In this document: positions 10,542 to 21,086 of the stretch, in pieces
Layout of the letters: every line of letters begins with the position of its first letter
Numbering within the stretch: the first letter of the stretch is position 1
Assembly: GCA_002633025.1 (NCBI GenBank)
Contig: NMRB01000226.1
Coordinates: forward strand, 186,715 to 250,714
Reading direction: 5' to 3'
Length of the DNA stretch: 64,000 bases
Source: Notospermus geniculatus
Lineage: Eukaryota > Nemertea > Pilidiophora > Heteronemertea > Lineidae
The notes under the pieces: model-generated
Seen by the model: only the letters and a program-made list of their open reading frames with translations
Told to the model about the DNA's origin: nothing
Databases searched by the model: none
Program-made: the position numbers and the translations under genes

Positions 10542-10727
10542 AAATATCAAGAAGTCAACTTCCAGGACTTAGCAAATTTTCGACCCCAACCGGGGTCTTA
10601 TTCAGGCTGGAAATTTTCCACACAAGATTTCAGAAAAGAAATATTGTGTGGAAAAGTGCCAGCCTGAAGAACACCCCGGAGGGGGTCGAAAATTTGCTAA
10701 ATCCTGGAAGTTGACTTCTTGATATTT
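10542..10727. repeat. Inverted-repeat MITE (AAATATCAAGAAGTCAACTT)
   Basis: Near-perfect arms: AAATATCAAGAAGTCAACTT at the left is mirrored by AAGTTGACTTCTTGATATTT at the right. Inside, the arms continue with TTTTCGACCCC / GGGGTCGAAAA, and the centre pairs TTTTCCACACAA with TTGTGTGGAAAA. Confidence 0.85.
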
Positions 10728-11137
10728 AGCATTTCCAAACAAACAAACACTATATTAATTCATATTGAACAAAGAGAATTTAGAAGAATATCCAAACCGA
10801 ATAAATCGTGTTAAAGGGGAAATATACCGATTTTAATAGTACTACTTTTTTGCATACAACCTGGCCTTGATTTGTCAATTACTGGTGTGTAACCTAGTAA
10901 GCTAAGGAGCTGTTTTTTGACGAGTGCAATTAAGTACCCAGGAGCTGACGACTCAATCGAGACAGTGAGCAACTTGAGCGGCTTAATTGCAGCCTGTCAT
11001 CCTGTTGTTGGTCGACAATGTTTTTATTCATCTTTATCTACTTGTTCAACATCATCTTGCCACCTGCTTAATTCAATGTGCAGGGCAACGGCCTTAGTCC
11101 TGATTCGAAAAAATAAGGTACCGTTAATCCAAGCGTG
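10728..11137. other. No gene recognised
   Basis: No ORF with family resemblance, no clear repeat. AT-rich in the first half. Confidence 0.45.
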
Positions 11138-12551
11138 CATCGCACTTGCGACTGGATACAACTAGTCGCCACTGAGCTACCTGGCAACTCGGAGGATCTA
11201 AGTGGAACTGCAGGCGACGTATCCGTCGCCAGAAACGGTCGATGTACCTCCCATGCGACTCACTGGAACTCAGAATTAGTCGCCGCAAGCTGCACATGTT
11301 CAATTCTAGCGACCAGTTGTACCCAGTTTTGTTCAGTCGGTGCGGTGTACGCGGGGTTGCGACTGATCAGTGCCAGTTTCTGAGCGAAACCTAGTCACAT
11401 CGAGTCTCAATGCCCCGGATGCTAGGTGAGTTGCTGCCAGTTGCAAGTGCAATGTACGCGGACAGGATATGATGACTGATTAGATCATCCTAGATTTACC
11501 GAGTTTTGCTGAATTTGCGATGTGGGCGCAGCACGTACACTCATGGCCAAAAGTAAATGGACAGCAGTTTATCTTGAAAATCTCAAACCAATGGGGTGAA
11601 GAAAATTGAATCCGACATATGTAGTGGTAAATTTTCCTGGCTATCTAATGGTATCAGCGTCGAAAAAATCCGCTGAAAACCGCATTGGACAGAAGGAATT
11701 TTGTAAAGGCATGTTTTTTGCTACTTTTTTATTTGCATGATTTTATTCAAAATTTTTATATCACTGTGTTCTACTCATCGAGGCCTTTCATAAAATATCC
11801 TGAAATTTCAAATATTCCGTGTAGAAATGTGATTTTGGGGCACTTTTATCCAAATATTTTTGGCCACGCGTGCAACACCTTTGACACAGGCCTCTGCACT
11901 ATTGTAAGTTGTGGTGGTGAATGAAAACTGAGTATTGTCATTTCTCGCTCACAATGAATAAAGAAACCCAGTTGTGGCTGAAGGTCGCGTTTGTCATGCA
12001 GGGTCAATTTCCATAACAGGCTGCGTCAGTTCAGTGGATTCCTGGTAGTTGACCAATTCACAGCCTGTTGACACCCCGTCAATCCCACAAAGTATTCAAT
12101 GGCAATTGATTTTTAGCTACCGGCATGACCATTGGGTTCAAGGGGCTCTGTCAAAGGTGTTGCAAGCATGGGCAACATAATTTTGATAAAAGTGCCCCCA
12201 AATCACATTTCTACACGGAATATTTGAAATTTCAGGATATATTATGAAAGGCCTCGATGAGTAGAACTCAGTGATATAAGAATTCTGAATGTAATCAAGC
12301 AAATAAAAAAGTAGCAAAAAACATACCTTTACAAAATTCCTTCTGTCAAATGCGGTTTTCAGCGGATTTTTTCGACGCTGATACCATTAGATAGCCAGGC
12401 AAATTTACTACTACATATGTGGGATTCAATTTTCTCCACCCCATTGGTTTGGAGATATTCAAGATAAACTGCTGTCCATTTACTTTTGGCCATGAGTGTA
12501 CATCACCAGCGACCGATCAGATCATTTGCTTCCAGTCGCAAGTGAGATGTA
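11138..12551. repeat. Older inverted-repeat element interrupted by a foldback
   Basis: GTGCATCGCACTTGCGACTGG at the left (about 11137-11157) is mirrored imperfectly by CTTCCAGTCGCAAGTGAGATG at the right (about 12530-12550). The foldback element at 11538-12498 sits between, so this looks like a split MITE. The match is short, so this is tentative. Confidence 0.45.
11538..12498. mobile_element. Tc1/mariner-type foldback element (961 bp, TA duplication)
   Basis: Both arms of ~345 bp start CACTCATGGCCAAAAGTAAA and are near-identical inverted repeats. TA flanks both ends (11536-11537, 12499-12500). TIRs with AAAGTAAATGGACAG and a TA duplication fit the Tc1/mariner superfamily. There is no transposase, so it is non-autonomous. 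Related copies are at 60279 onward (inside the gypsy element) and, more diverged, at about 30713; the element at 57475-58493 has similar ends. Confidence 0.85.
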
Positions 12552-13009
12552 CGCCTGGCTTTTAGTATCAATCCAGGGGTAACGTGGCGTTTTATCGGGA
12601 GTTGATCATAACATGGGCGATCACGTGTTCAGACACCTTTTACAGAGAGTTAAAACATAAGCACCGAAGCAAAATGCAAGTAGCATTTTGAGAAGTCGAA
12701 AAACTGAAAAACAAATATACTTTGTTGGCAAATTAGCTATTAATACTGTAGCTTTTCCAGTAACTACGAGTTCGTGTTTGTAGGACAGCACTTCACTATA
12801 AAGGACCGAATACTGACCGTACTGAACTCTACCCTGTCGACGAAAGGCTTCTACAAGTCGATCCTGTCTTGGCCAATAACGATCCGCTAGAATGCTAGCC
12901 ACATGAAGTTCATACCTGTGAAAAGTGTTATATGTATCATAATATATACAAGAGTAACGCGTGGCATATGCCACCCCCACCCCCATCCCATCCCAACCCA
13001 CCCCCACCC
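12552..13009. other. No gene recognised; C-rich low-complexity tract
   Basis: Contains a purine/pyrimidine-biased tract of repeated CCCCCACCCC-like units at about 12969-13011. No supported gene. Confidence 0.5.
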
Positions 13010-13019
13010 CGACTGATAT

Positions 13020-13830
13020 GTTGTTTGTGGGCATGGCCCAGATGGTAAACGCGGGGGAAGCGTTGGTGCTGGTCTTCAAAAGGAACCTTCCCCTCATATA
13101 GACAAACAGTCCAAAACAATTTCAAGTTGATGGCCAGAATATCTGCCATCTTGGATTCGCACTGGGGCTTGTCATTGACAGTAACCTTCCCCTCATAGGG
13201 ACAAACACCATCCTCACCAACGATTTAACTGACGAAAACGGAATTCAAATTGGCCGCCATCTTGGATGGTCGGCGGTGCTAGTCATCGAAAGGGACATTC
13301 CGCTTATAGAGACAAACCCTCACAATAATTTCAGGATGATCGCTCGAAGCGTTCTCAAAATAACTGACGGAAACTGATTTCAAGATGGCCGCCATCTTGG
13401 ATAGGGCGGAGCTGGTTCATCGAAAGGAACCTTCTCTTCACAGAGACAAACTCTCACAAAAAAATTCAGGTTGATCAGTCAAAGCGTTCTCAAGTTAACT
13501 GACGGAAACCGATTTCAAGATGGCCACCATAGCCGCCATTTTGAATGGGCGACGGAGCTGGTCATGGAAAGGAACCTTCCCCTCAGAGAGACAAAACCTC
13601 ACAAAAAATTTCAGGTTGATCAGACAAAGCGTTCCCAAGTTAACTGACAGAAACTTATTTCAAGATGGCCACCATAGCCGCCATCCACAATGGGCGGCGG
13701 AGCTGGTCATCGAAAGGAACCTTCCCCTCATAGACACAACCCTCACAAAAAAATTCAGGTTGATCAGTCAAAGCATTCTCAAATTAATTGACAGAAACCA
13801 AATGTTAAGGACGCCTACACCGACGCACGC
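13020..13830 (+). repeat. Tandem repeat, ~165-bp unit, about five copies
   Basis: Each unit contains GCCGCCATCTTGGAT-like sequence, then GGTCATCGAAAGGAACCTTC, CCTCATAGAGACAAAC, TTTCAGGTTGATC and GTTCTCAAGTTAACTGAC. Copies start at intervals of roughly 160-170 bp, diverged from one another. ORFs here follow the repeat frame and are not genes. Confidence 0.85.
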
Positions 13831-14278
13831 GGCACGAAATAATGCCCCGCAACCTTCGGAGGTCAGGGCATGAAAACAATATATTCAAGTCGTCTCCGAC
13901 ACTACAAGAAATCGTGTTCAAATCCAAGTACTTTTTTACACAAAGTGATGCTGAAAGTCCAAAAAACATTACGAGGCTAAAGCCAATACAAAAAAGCGAG
14001 TTTTATGGTATTCAAAACCTATTCTAAATTACACAAACCATAACTTTTAAAACTCCTTTCTTTCAGCCTAATTATTCGCCTAACAGGCCTTCTCTGGAAA
14101 TGCAGGTCTTTTCTTTGTAATCAGCTCCAGCACCCAACAATGGTGCTTTTCTATTCCATTCCAATCTCTTGGCCAACCTGAACTTTTCACGCCTTCCTAT
14201 TTTTTCAGGGTTTCTTCATTATAACTAATGTTGATAAATAATGATAGGCCTGCTATAAAACATGGTGCTGGTGCTTAT
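13831..14278. other. No gene recognised
   Basis: Unremarkable AT-rich sequence without a repeat or gene that I can support. Confidence 0.45.
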
Positions 14279-14698
14279 AAGTCTTTTTACACCATGCGGG
14301 TGCGTTCCGGATCGAGACTGGATCGAGGAGGGTTCGGTAACTTTCCCCGAGTAAAAGCGAGATAACTGACCTGCACCTTCAACGGGCCAGTTAAGTACGC
14401 CGTGTGAGTCTCGGGACGGTGGAGGTAGGTGCAGGCTTCTAACAGCTTCTCATGCTGTTAGAAGCATAGTTTCAGTGATATTTCCGGGATATTTTGCACT
14501 TACGATAACTGTAAATAATGTCGAAACAGTGATACACGCCATCTAGTGGCACGCAATTGAAGAACCGACTTCGAATTAATAGAGGCCGGTTACCAAGCCC
14601 GCACCACGTAAAAGTGATCAATCCATCCTGAACCGAACGCGCCGGATCAGGAGGGTGGAGGTAGGTTTCCTCGAACCCGCACCGTGTAAAAAGGCCTT
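14279..14698. mobile_element. MITE with AAGNCTTTTTACACC ends and AT flanks (420 bp)
   Basis: The left end AAGTCTTTTTACACC and right end GGTGTAAAAAGGCCTT are inverted and flanked by AT (14277-14278, 14699-14700). Subterminal ATGCGGGTGCG / GAACCCGCACC also pair. A small hairpin (CTTCTAACAGC / GCTGTTAGAAG) lies inside. A 2-bp AT duplication with such ends would fit ISL2EU-type elements; that is inference. The element at 48875-49879 has similar ends. Confidence 0.7.
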
Positions 14699-15129
14699 AT
14701 GGATGTACCACATGTACCACATGAGTACGATTATTTTACCACAGTTGCATAGTCAAAAGGTGCTGTCACAAGACTAGTATAGTATAGTATAAGTAGGCTA
14801 CTTACGAAATTTGAATGCACTGTTCCTGCGACTGAGTAGGTGCATCATACAGTTATACATTACTTCGTCATACAGTTCTTCGCTCGTTGAGACCCTGCCT
14901 TATTATTAAAATGATTTAACCCCGTTTGTAGAAAACCGACAATGGCGTCGGAAGTCAAATGCCAGAACCGAAGATACCCTACAACAAGAGCTATTGTATC
15001 AGGTTTGGTAACTGATGTACGGGTCATACAATATACTCTACATGTAGGCTAGTTTCGTTCTTCTAAGAATATTTAGAGGTAGTAATAATTAATAATTATA
15101 GAGGTAGCCGTGTTGATCGTTGAATGAAT
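14699..15129. other. No gene recognised
   Basis: Contains short simple repeats (TACCACATG doublet near 14705, AGTATAGTAT near 14777). No coding or RNA signal. Confidence 0.45.
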
Positions 15130-15293
15130 GAGTAGAAATGAAATAGATAACACCGTCTTTTAAATCAACAAGGATATATTGAGACAAGCTTTCGACCCTA
15201 TCGGGCCTTCATCAGGTCTGATGAAGGCCCGATAGGGTCGAAAGCTTGTCTCAATATATCCTAGTTGATTTAAAAGACATTTCATTTCTACTC
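15130..15293. repeat. Long hairpin with CTGATGA...GAAA core in its arms
   Basis: Arms 15155-15215 and 15218-15278 match at 60 of 61 positions around a 2-nt centre. Outer arms GAGTAGAAATGAAAT (15130-15144) and ATTTCATTTCTACTC (15279-15293) extend it with a 10-nt one-sided bulge. Each arm read outward contains CTGATGA, GGCCC, GATA, GGGTC and GAAA in order, resembling a hammerhead ribozyme core. Stem III and a cleavage triplet are not evident. Confidence 0.85.
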
Positions 15294-15728
15294 AGGTGGC
15301 TCGTGGCTTTCAATAACTTCCCGACAAGTATGGCCAGACAAGCCTGGTTTCTTCTGCCCATCGAAGGTGGCGCGGACTGATGTTTACAGTGCCCCTCGGC
15401 CTCATGCCAGCGAACAGTTGTTGCCGTTAGGCTTGTTTTTTTCTAAATTATCTGCAAAATATTATTTTACTCATGTTGATTATTCGGTTCCGATTATTGG
15501 GGAATGATGAGGTTTCATATTGCCGTGTGTTATAATTCATGTACATGTATGTGTACCTGGTTCCCTGACCTGCTGTATCGCGGCGCTGAATGATCATGTG
15601 GTACAGAGGTCAGGCAGGCGCCACGTCGATACTGATCACGTGATCTAAAAACTGTCAGGATCCTGACAAAATCTGCAGTGACGTCATTTAGGTCACATGA
15701 TTTCGCTACAACGGTCATCAAGCCAGTA
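15294..15728. other. No gene recognised
   Basis: No family resemblance in any frame. Contains AT/GATCAC palindromic words but no clear element. Confidence 0.4.
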
Positions 15729-15905
15729 TAAAGTTTTTCAGTGTTTCCGTGTGTCAGTGTTCCCTCTATTGTTCTGGAAACACTGGCAGATAGATCGACA
15801 CGTTTCTCTGTGTGTCCTCCATTGGCGAGTCGCAGCTTATTCCGTAAGACAATAGCAGGGGTACACTGGCAGATGGGGAACGCTCGAAAACGTTACACCG
15901 GTTGT
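15729..15905. mobile_element. MITE of the GTGTAACGTTTTTCAGTG family, copy 1
   Basis: Shares with 36447-36624 the ends (GTNTAANGTTTTTCAGTG ... AAACGTTACAC) and the internal phrase TTTCTCTGTGTGTC with CGCTTATTCCGT. The left end is eroded (AGTATAAAGTTTTTCAGTG). It abuts the 5' end of the LINE remnant, so the first residues of the overlapping ORF belong to this repeat, not the LINE. Confidence 0.7.
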
Positions 15906-18217
15906 GCAGCGTTTTGGCCCTACTATGACTTGGTTAAAAATGTACATGTGACTGATCCATCTATATCTGATCATTCTGCCGTTTTGTTTGAACTGAACAT
16001 TTGCAAACCTCCACTGCCGTCTAAGTCTATAAAGTACAGGAAGGTTAAGGGCATTGACACGGCAGACTTTGCTTCTGATGTGTCAGCTGCTGTAAGTGCA
16101 ATCCCAGTGACAGACAATGTCGAATCGTTGGTTGACTGCTACAACACAGTACTTTCTGATCTTCTTGATGTTCATGCTCCAGTGAAAACCAAGACAGCCC
16201 CAGTTCGGCCTCACGTACCTTGGCTTGAACCCCAAACAATTAATGCTAAAAGATCTGAACGGAAGCTGGAACGAAAGTATCGTCCGACCAAGCTTGAAGT
16301 TGATAGGCAAGTTTGGAAACATCAAGCACGTGTAGTGGACTCTATGATTGAGGATGCAAAAACAAGACATTTTACATCCGAGCTTGAAACCGCGAACACT
16401 CGTGAACTCTTTTGGACTGTCAACACTCTGATATATGGTACTGAAGCAGTAATTTTGCCAAGTCATACATGTAAAGTAGAACTTTCTTAAAGGTTCAATG
16501 CATTTCTTTGATGAAAAAATCCAGTTGATTAGGAATAGGTTTCCTGCTGACAGTGCTAGGTCAAGTATGGAGTCGTATCCTGTTGTCACCAAATTTGATG
16601 CATTTAAGTTGGTTGATGAAACCAAACTTGTCAAGATCATGTGTGATATGAGGCCTACCCAGTGTCTACTTGATCCCATTCCTACCACCCTTCTAATGAA
16701 ATGCTTGCAGGAGAGTGTTAGTTTGCTCTGCAGTATTATTAACATGTCCTTAAGTAAGGGTGTTGTTCCACCAGCCCTTAAGAAAGCAGTGGTCAAACCT
16801 CTTATCAAGAAGCCATCTTTAGACCCAGAAGTTCTCAAAAATTACAGGCCTGTATCTAATCTTCCTTTCCTGTCGAAGGTGTTAGAGAAGGTTGTATCAA
16901 AGCAGCTTTCCAGTCATCTTGCAACCAATGATCTTCTTGATCACTTTCAGTCGGCTTACAGGCCTCTTCCTAGTGTGGAGACTGCACTGGTGAGGGTCCA
17001 CAATGATATTCTTTGTGCACTTGATGAAAAGAAATGCGTACCGGTACTTCTGGTCCTTGATCTAAGTGCCGCGTTCGACACAGTTGGCCATGGTAGACTG
17101 ATAGAAAGACTTGCTATGCTAGGTGTGTCTGGTACTCCCTTGGAGTGGTTCAGTTCTTATCTTCGTGGTAGGTCGCAGCAAGTTATCATGGATGGAAATC
17201 TGTCCACTCCTTCTCAGTTGAAGTACGGTGTTCCACAAGGGTCCATTCTCGGCCCTATTCTTTTCTGTGTATATACATGTCCTGTTGGTTCTATTATCAA
17301 GTCGTTCGATATCCTTTACCATCTTTACGCGGATGACAGTCAATTGTATATCTTCTTTACCATTTGATCGAAGCTGTGCTAGGATATCCCACTGTGTCAG
17401 CAGCCTAAATGACTGGTTGGTAGACAACTTTCTAATGTGCAATGGTGAACAGAGGCACTATTCATCTGTTCACAACGTCTCAGCAAAGATACTCTAAACT
17501 CATCTGTTTATGGTCCCTTCCGATTATTCATGCCAGAACTTAGGCCCGGAGCCCGGAACAACCTCCACAGTTGATAACTGATGTCTATTGGGAATAGCTG
17601 ACCAATAAGCCTGCGGAGAGAGCCTAGGCCTAGTTACGCTGATGGCGTCCGTTCACAATTGACCACAATTGCTTTTATTCTGGGCTTTTTCTATCGTCAA
17701 TTTACTCCTCGGCCGGCTCATGGCATGATCACCACTCGATTTCAAACGACACCCATTTACTCGTATGACATTCAATGGAGCTGTCACAGAGTAAACTTTA
17801 CTCTCCGCCTACGCCGCGCTGGCCACTCATAGGCCCTTGCCCAGTGCATGCGTAACAAGGAGGTGTCAACCTGGTATTTAATGAAGAGACCATAAACAGA
17901 TGAGTTTAGAGTATAACCTTTCCATCAATAAGGATAATAGACGCTGATATTTATTCCTCTGAGACTGCCAGGAATCTTGGAGTGTTGTTCGATAATCAGT
18001 TCTCTTTTCGGCAGCATATCAATACCTGCGTGCAGACTACTAACTACCATATCAGGAACATTGGAAAGATTAGGATATATTTATCTTTCAGTGCCACCAG
18101 ATTATATGTCCAAGCCCTCATAACATCTCGCCTTGATTTCTGCAATTCCCTCCTTTCTGGACTGCCGCTTTCTACCATTCATCCATTACAAAAGGTTCAA
18201 AACACTGCAGCTCGCCT
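15906..18217 (+). mobile_element. Broken CR1-like non-LTR retrotransposon (endonuclease end, RT)
   Basis: 5'-truncated LINE in at least three frames. The first segment (to 16490) starts in the end of an apurinic-type endonuclease (ISDHSAVLFEL). After a frameshift, 16498-17345 encodes the reverse transcriptase: YRPVSNLPFLSKVLEK, LDLSAAFDTVGH (palm Asp), GVPQGSILGP and YADDSQLYIF (catalytic YADD). A second frameshift near 17345 leads to NDWLVDNFLMCNG. The reading continues after an inserted MITE (17492-17911) with GVLFDNQFSFRQHINT and ITSRLDFCNSLLSGLP, then ends where the Harbinger element begins. The motifs fit the CR1/L2 group. Without the frame breaks it would copy its RNA at nicked target sites; this copy is dead. 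A second copy is at 43637-43925. Confidence 0.9.
17492..17911. mobile_element. 420-bp MITE inserted in the LINE, proven TA duplication
   Basis: The ends CTCTAAACTCATCTGTTTAT and its reverse complement are perfect inverted repeats of ~24 bp, flanked by TA (17490-17491, 17912-17913). The unoccupied site is in the LINE copy at about 43830-43850 (reverse strand), which reads AAAGATATAACC exactly where this copy has AAAGATA-element-TATAACC. That fixes the boundaries. Non-coding; Tc1/mariner-like or another TA-targeting group. Confidence 0.92.
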
Positions 18218-18393
18218 GGGGCCTTATTCACAAAGGGTACGCAAATGCTAGCGAGCCCGCAAACCTCACGCTAAGACCCCGCAAAGCTAGCGTGGCGTTT
18301 CATAAAAGGTACGCAATCATTGCGTGGCGGCAAACTGCCACGTTATTTGCGGGACCTCCGGGGGCTCCCGCAAGCGCCACACAATCGAAAAAG
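18218..18393 (+). mobile_element. 5' end of a PIF/Harbinger element (GGGGCCTTATTCACAAAGG)
   Basis: The LINE sequence stops and GGGGCCTTATTCACAAAGG starts, followed by subterminal repeats of ACGCAA and GCTAGCG. The same terminus opens the element at 63745. The matching right end was not found before 20840, so the 3' part is lost or replaced. Confidence 0.7.
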
Positions 18394-20107
18394 ATGGCTT
18401 TGCTGCTAGCGCTAGATCAAGAAGCTAGAGGAAACCTTCGGAAGAACAGGGTATTTCGAGACAGGGTGAACCCCTTGGATGTATACGACGATGTTGATTT
18501 GATTAAAAGATATAGAATGCCACGACGCGTGATCCTTGAAGTGATCGATTTGATACAGCAACACGTGGAACACCCGACCCAATGAAGCCGTGCCATCCCT
18601 GCAACTGTGCAAATTATGTGTGCATTGCGGTACAACGCCACTGGAAACTGCGGTACTACGCCACTGGAAACTTTCAGTTCGTTAGTGGAGACTTAAACGG
18701 CATTAGTCAAGCCTCTGTGTCTCGCATTGTAAAGCGTATTTCCGATGCACTTGCCAATCGAGCCCAACATTTGATCTGATTTCCCTACTACCCAGGGGGC
18801 AAAACCCCATTTTTGGTGAAAATGGGGGACCGACTGCTGTAAAAGTCCAACCCCGGGTAATGTGTTCAGGGGACCCCCTGAGTCACACTAGGGTGGGTGA
18901 CCTTTGAGATTTTTTGCAAGACGTCGAAAAATTGACTTTGAAGTTGAGGACACTGACTTTAGCATTGGACCCAAGAACTGACCAGGACTGAGCGTTGTAC
19001 AGGAGAATGGGATGCGATGTACAGCTAACTTTTGAACGGTGGGATTTACACCCCATAAATGTATTACCAATAGATAGAATCATGGTGCCTCAGAAGCAGA
19101 TAAGCATGTTCTTAATTGTTTTTAGTAATTATGTAATAAGGAAATGAATTTTTTATGCAAATTAACAGAAAATGGGTCAAAATACATAAAAACGCTGTTT
19201 CCGATTACGTAACTAGTTAGAAACTATAAAAACATGCTTATTTGATTAAGAGCCACCATGTTTCTATCTGTTGGTAATACATTTATGGGGTGTAACTCCC
19301 AGCGTTCAAAAGTTAGCTGTACATCGCATCCCATTCTCCTGTACAACGCTCAGTCCTGGTCAGTTCTTGGGTCCAATGATAAAGTCAGTGTCCTCAACTT
19401 CAAAGTCAATTTTTTGGCGTCTTGCAAAAAATCTCAAAGGTCACCCACCCTAGTGTGACTCAGGGGGGTCCCCTGAACACATTACAAGGGGGTTTCCTTT
19501 TACAGCAGCTGGTCCCCCATTTTTGCCCTTTGCCCCCTGGGTATACCGTAATGCTGAACAGCAGGTGGTCAAAGAGGGATTTTTCAACGAAGAGAGGCGA
19601 CGAATCCCGAATGTACTTGGATGTTTGGACGGAAGCCTTATCCGCATAAAGGCTCCATCACAGAATGAAGACGCATTCGTGTGTCGTAAACAGTACCGCG
19701 CCATAAATGTTCAGGGGATTTGTAACCACGAATTGCGGTTCATCAATTTAGTTGCGAAATGGCCCGGAAGTACCCATGATGCGTTCATGTGGAACCGATG
19801 TCGACTAAACCAAGGCTTCGAGAATGACCAATTAAGAGGGGGACACCTCCTTGGCGACAGTGCTTACCCTCTTCGCCCTTGGCTCATCACCCCTATTGCC
19901 CGGCCAAACAACGCTTCGGAAGAGCAATTCAACAACCATCATAGAAGGATTAGACAGAAAATAGAGAATACGTTTGGTAGATGGAAGATGAGGTGGCTTT
20001 GCCTGCACAGATTTGGTAAGTTCTCAATGGTGAGGTTCATAGGATATGGGTTTAATAGTATGACGGCCAGACATCATTGTTTCGTCGGAGTGCCCCATTT
20101 GAAATAA
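18394..20107 (+). pseudogene. Harbinger transposase (HARBI1-like), broken
   Basis: Starts MALLLALDQEARGNLRKN at 18394, followed by VYDDVDLIKRYRMPR, the usual N-terminal region of this family. A frameshift near 18585 leads to GNFQFVSGDLNGISQASVSRIVKRI, a helix-turn-helix-like segment, then a stop after NRAQHLI. A 751-bp foldback (18791-19541) interrupts the gene. After it the DDE domain resumes: LGCLDGSLIRI (first Asp), WPGSTHDAFMW (second Asp), LLGDSAYPLRPWL, and IENTFGRWKMRW with the catalytic Glu. It ends at 20107. The intact protein would cut and paste the element; this one has a frameshift, a stop and an insertion. The domain order and residues make the family call safe. Confidence 0.9.
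18791..19541. mobile_element. 751-bp foldback inside the Harbinger gene
   Basis: The ends CCCAGGGGGCAAA and TTTGCCCCCTGGG are inverted, with ~300-bp arms (for example CTCAAAGGTCACCCACCCTA) and a ~120-bp AT-rich centre. TA flanks both ends (18789-18790, 19542-19543). Removing it with one TA leaves the transposase frame off by two bases, so the host gene was already damaged or changed afterwards. It is non-coding; the mirror ORFs on the two arms are the same sequence read on opposite strands. Confidence 0.88.
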
Positions 20108-20167
20108 CGTCTGTTTAAAGATTGGCATATGTTTTAGCTCATTTGTAAACAGACTACTTGTATCAAA

Positions 20168-20575
20168 TTAAAATCGACTTTTATTTTCAAACCAAAACAT
20201 GTTTGAAACTAAGGATAACAATAGCAAATAGTACACATTTGCTTTTAGATGGACATTTGTTTGTTCGCTATCGCTGAGGTATATGGAGCCCAATTTCTCG
20301 GTACTGATATCGAGGACTAAAATATTCGGCTTTAAGGGTGAGGTAAAGAATACGAAATTCTGATATACACATTTTATGTAATGCAGTTTATTCTCAGCAT
20401 TCTCAGCACCCTGGGAAACCCATACATTGCGCAATATTGTATATTCAAGTTTTGTTTTGTTAAACTCGAACACGAGGATATTGCGTCTTGACACTACAAT
20501 AAGGAAACCTTCCGGGTAACCAAAGGCATAAAGATAATCGTATTTTTCGAACGGTATTGTCGGTACAATATGAGC
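20168..20575 (-). pseudogene. Fragment of the unknown intronless family found at 40.4-42.6 kb
   Basis: The open frame from 20575 down to a stop at 20168 starts AHIVPTIPFEKYDYLYAFGY and continues NILVFEFNKTKLEY, QNFVFFTSPLKPNILVLDIS and TEKLGSIYLSDSEQ. This aligns with the N-terminal ~125 residues of the ORF at 40362 (IVPPIP, LLVFDFNKTKLEY, QNFVFFASPIHKPNIFAFDLS). A stop lies directly upstream and no Met opens the frame. After about 110 residues the match ends and an unrelated tail leads to the stop. So it is either a truncated gene copy or one exon. It is convergent with the Harbinger transposase, 60 bp away. Confidence 0.8.
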
Positions 20576-20811
20576 TTAATGTGTTGAAACCGTTCTAAAA
20601 ATCCTTGGCTATGAAATTGAACATCTACTAATGTTGAGTATCGTGTTAAATGTTAATGTGTGTATGTTAGGCGGAAACTACCATCCACAGGGAAACGTAA
20701 TGTTCCCCATACACCATGAGCACGAAACATGATTGCTACTTCATGCTGAACGCCGATTTTCAGAGTTTATTCCGATGTAACATTCCACTGAAAATGGGTA
20801 TTTCGCACTAA

Positions 20812-20900
20812 CAGGGGGGGGGGGGGTAACTAGCTTTTATGGCCCAGGGGGCAAAATTTGATCCAGTCTAGCGAGTGAAGACGGAGGGGGTCTGGGGGTC
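20812..20900 (+). repeat. Remnant of the hAT-like MITE family at 5525-5766
   Basis: Reads CAGGGG followed by a G-run, then TAACTAGCTTTTATGGCC and GGGGGCAAAATTTGATC. The element at 5525-5766, read from its right end, has CAGGGGCGTAGCTAGC, TTTTATGGCG and GGGGCAAAATTGATCG in the same order. The distal end is not found. Confidence 0.5.
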
Positions 20901-21086
20901 CTTCCCAGAAAAAAATGAAAAGGGGCTGGAAGGATAAGAGACCAACTTACGGATCGTGCACTTTGAGCAAACCGTAAGAGATATTCCTTTGAAACTTGGC
21001 ACACACATACCTTGGCCCAAAACATAATCAATGATGACAAACTTTGAGATGCAGCTGTTATATAACACCTAGCAACCACCATAGCA

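Noticed and set aside
13520-13873. 117-residue plus-strand ORF
   Set aside because: It is the frame of the ~165-bp tandem repeat, with the same peptide repeated.
18133-18585. Single gene spanning LINE end and Harbinger start
   Set aside because: The frame fuses two unrelated elements by chance; the element boundary is at 18218.
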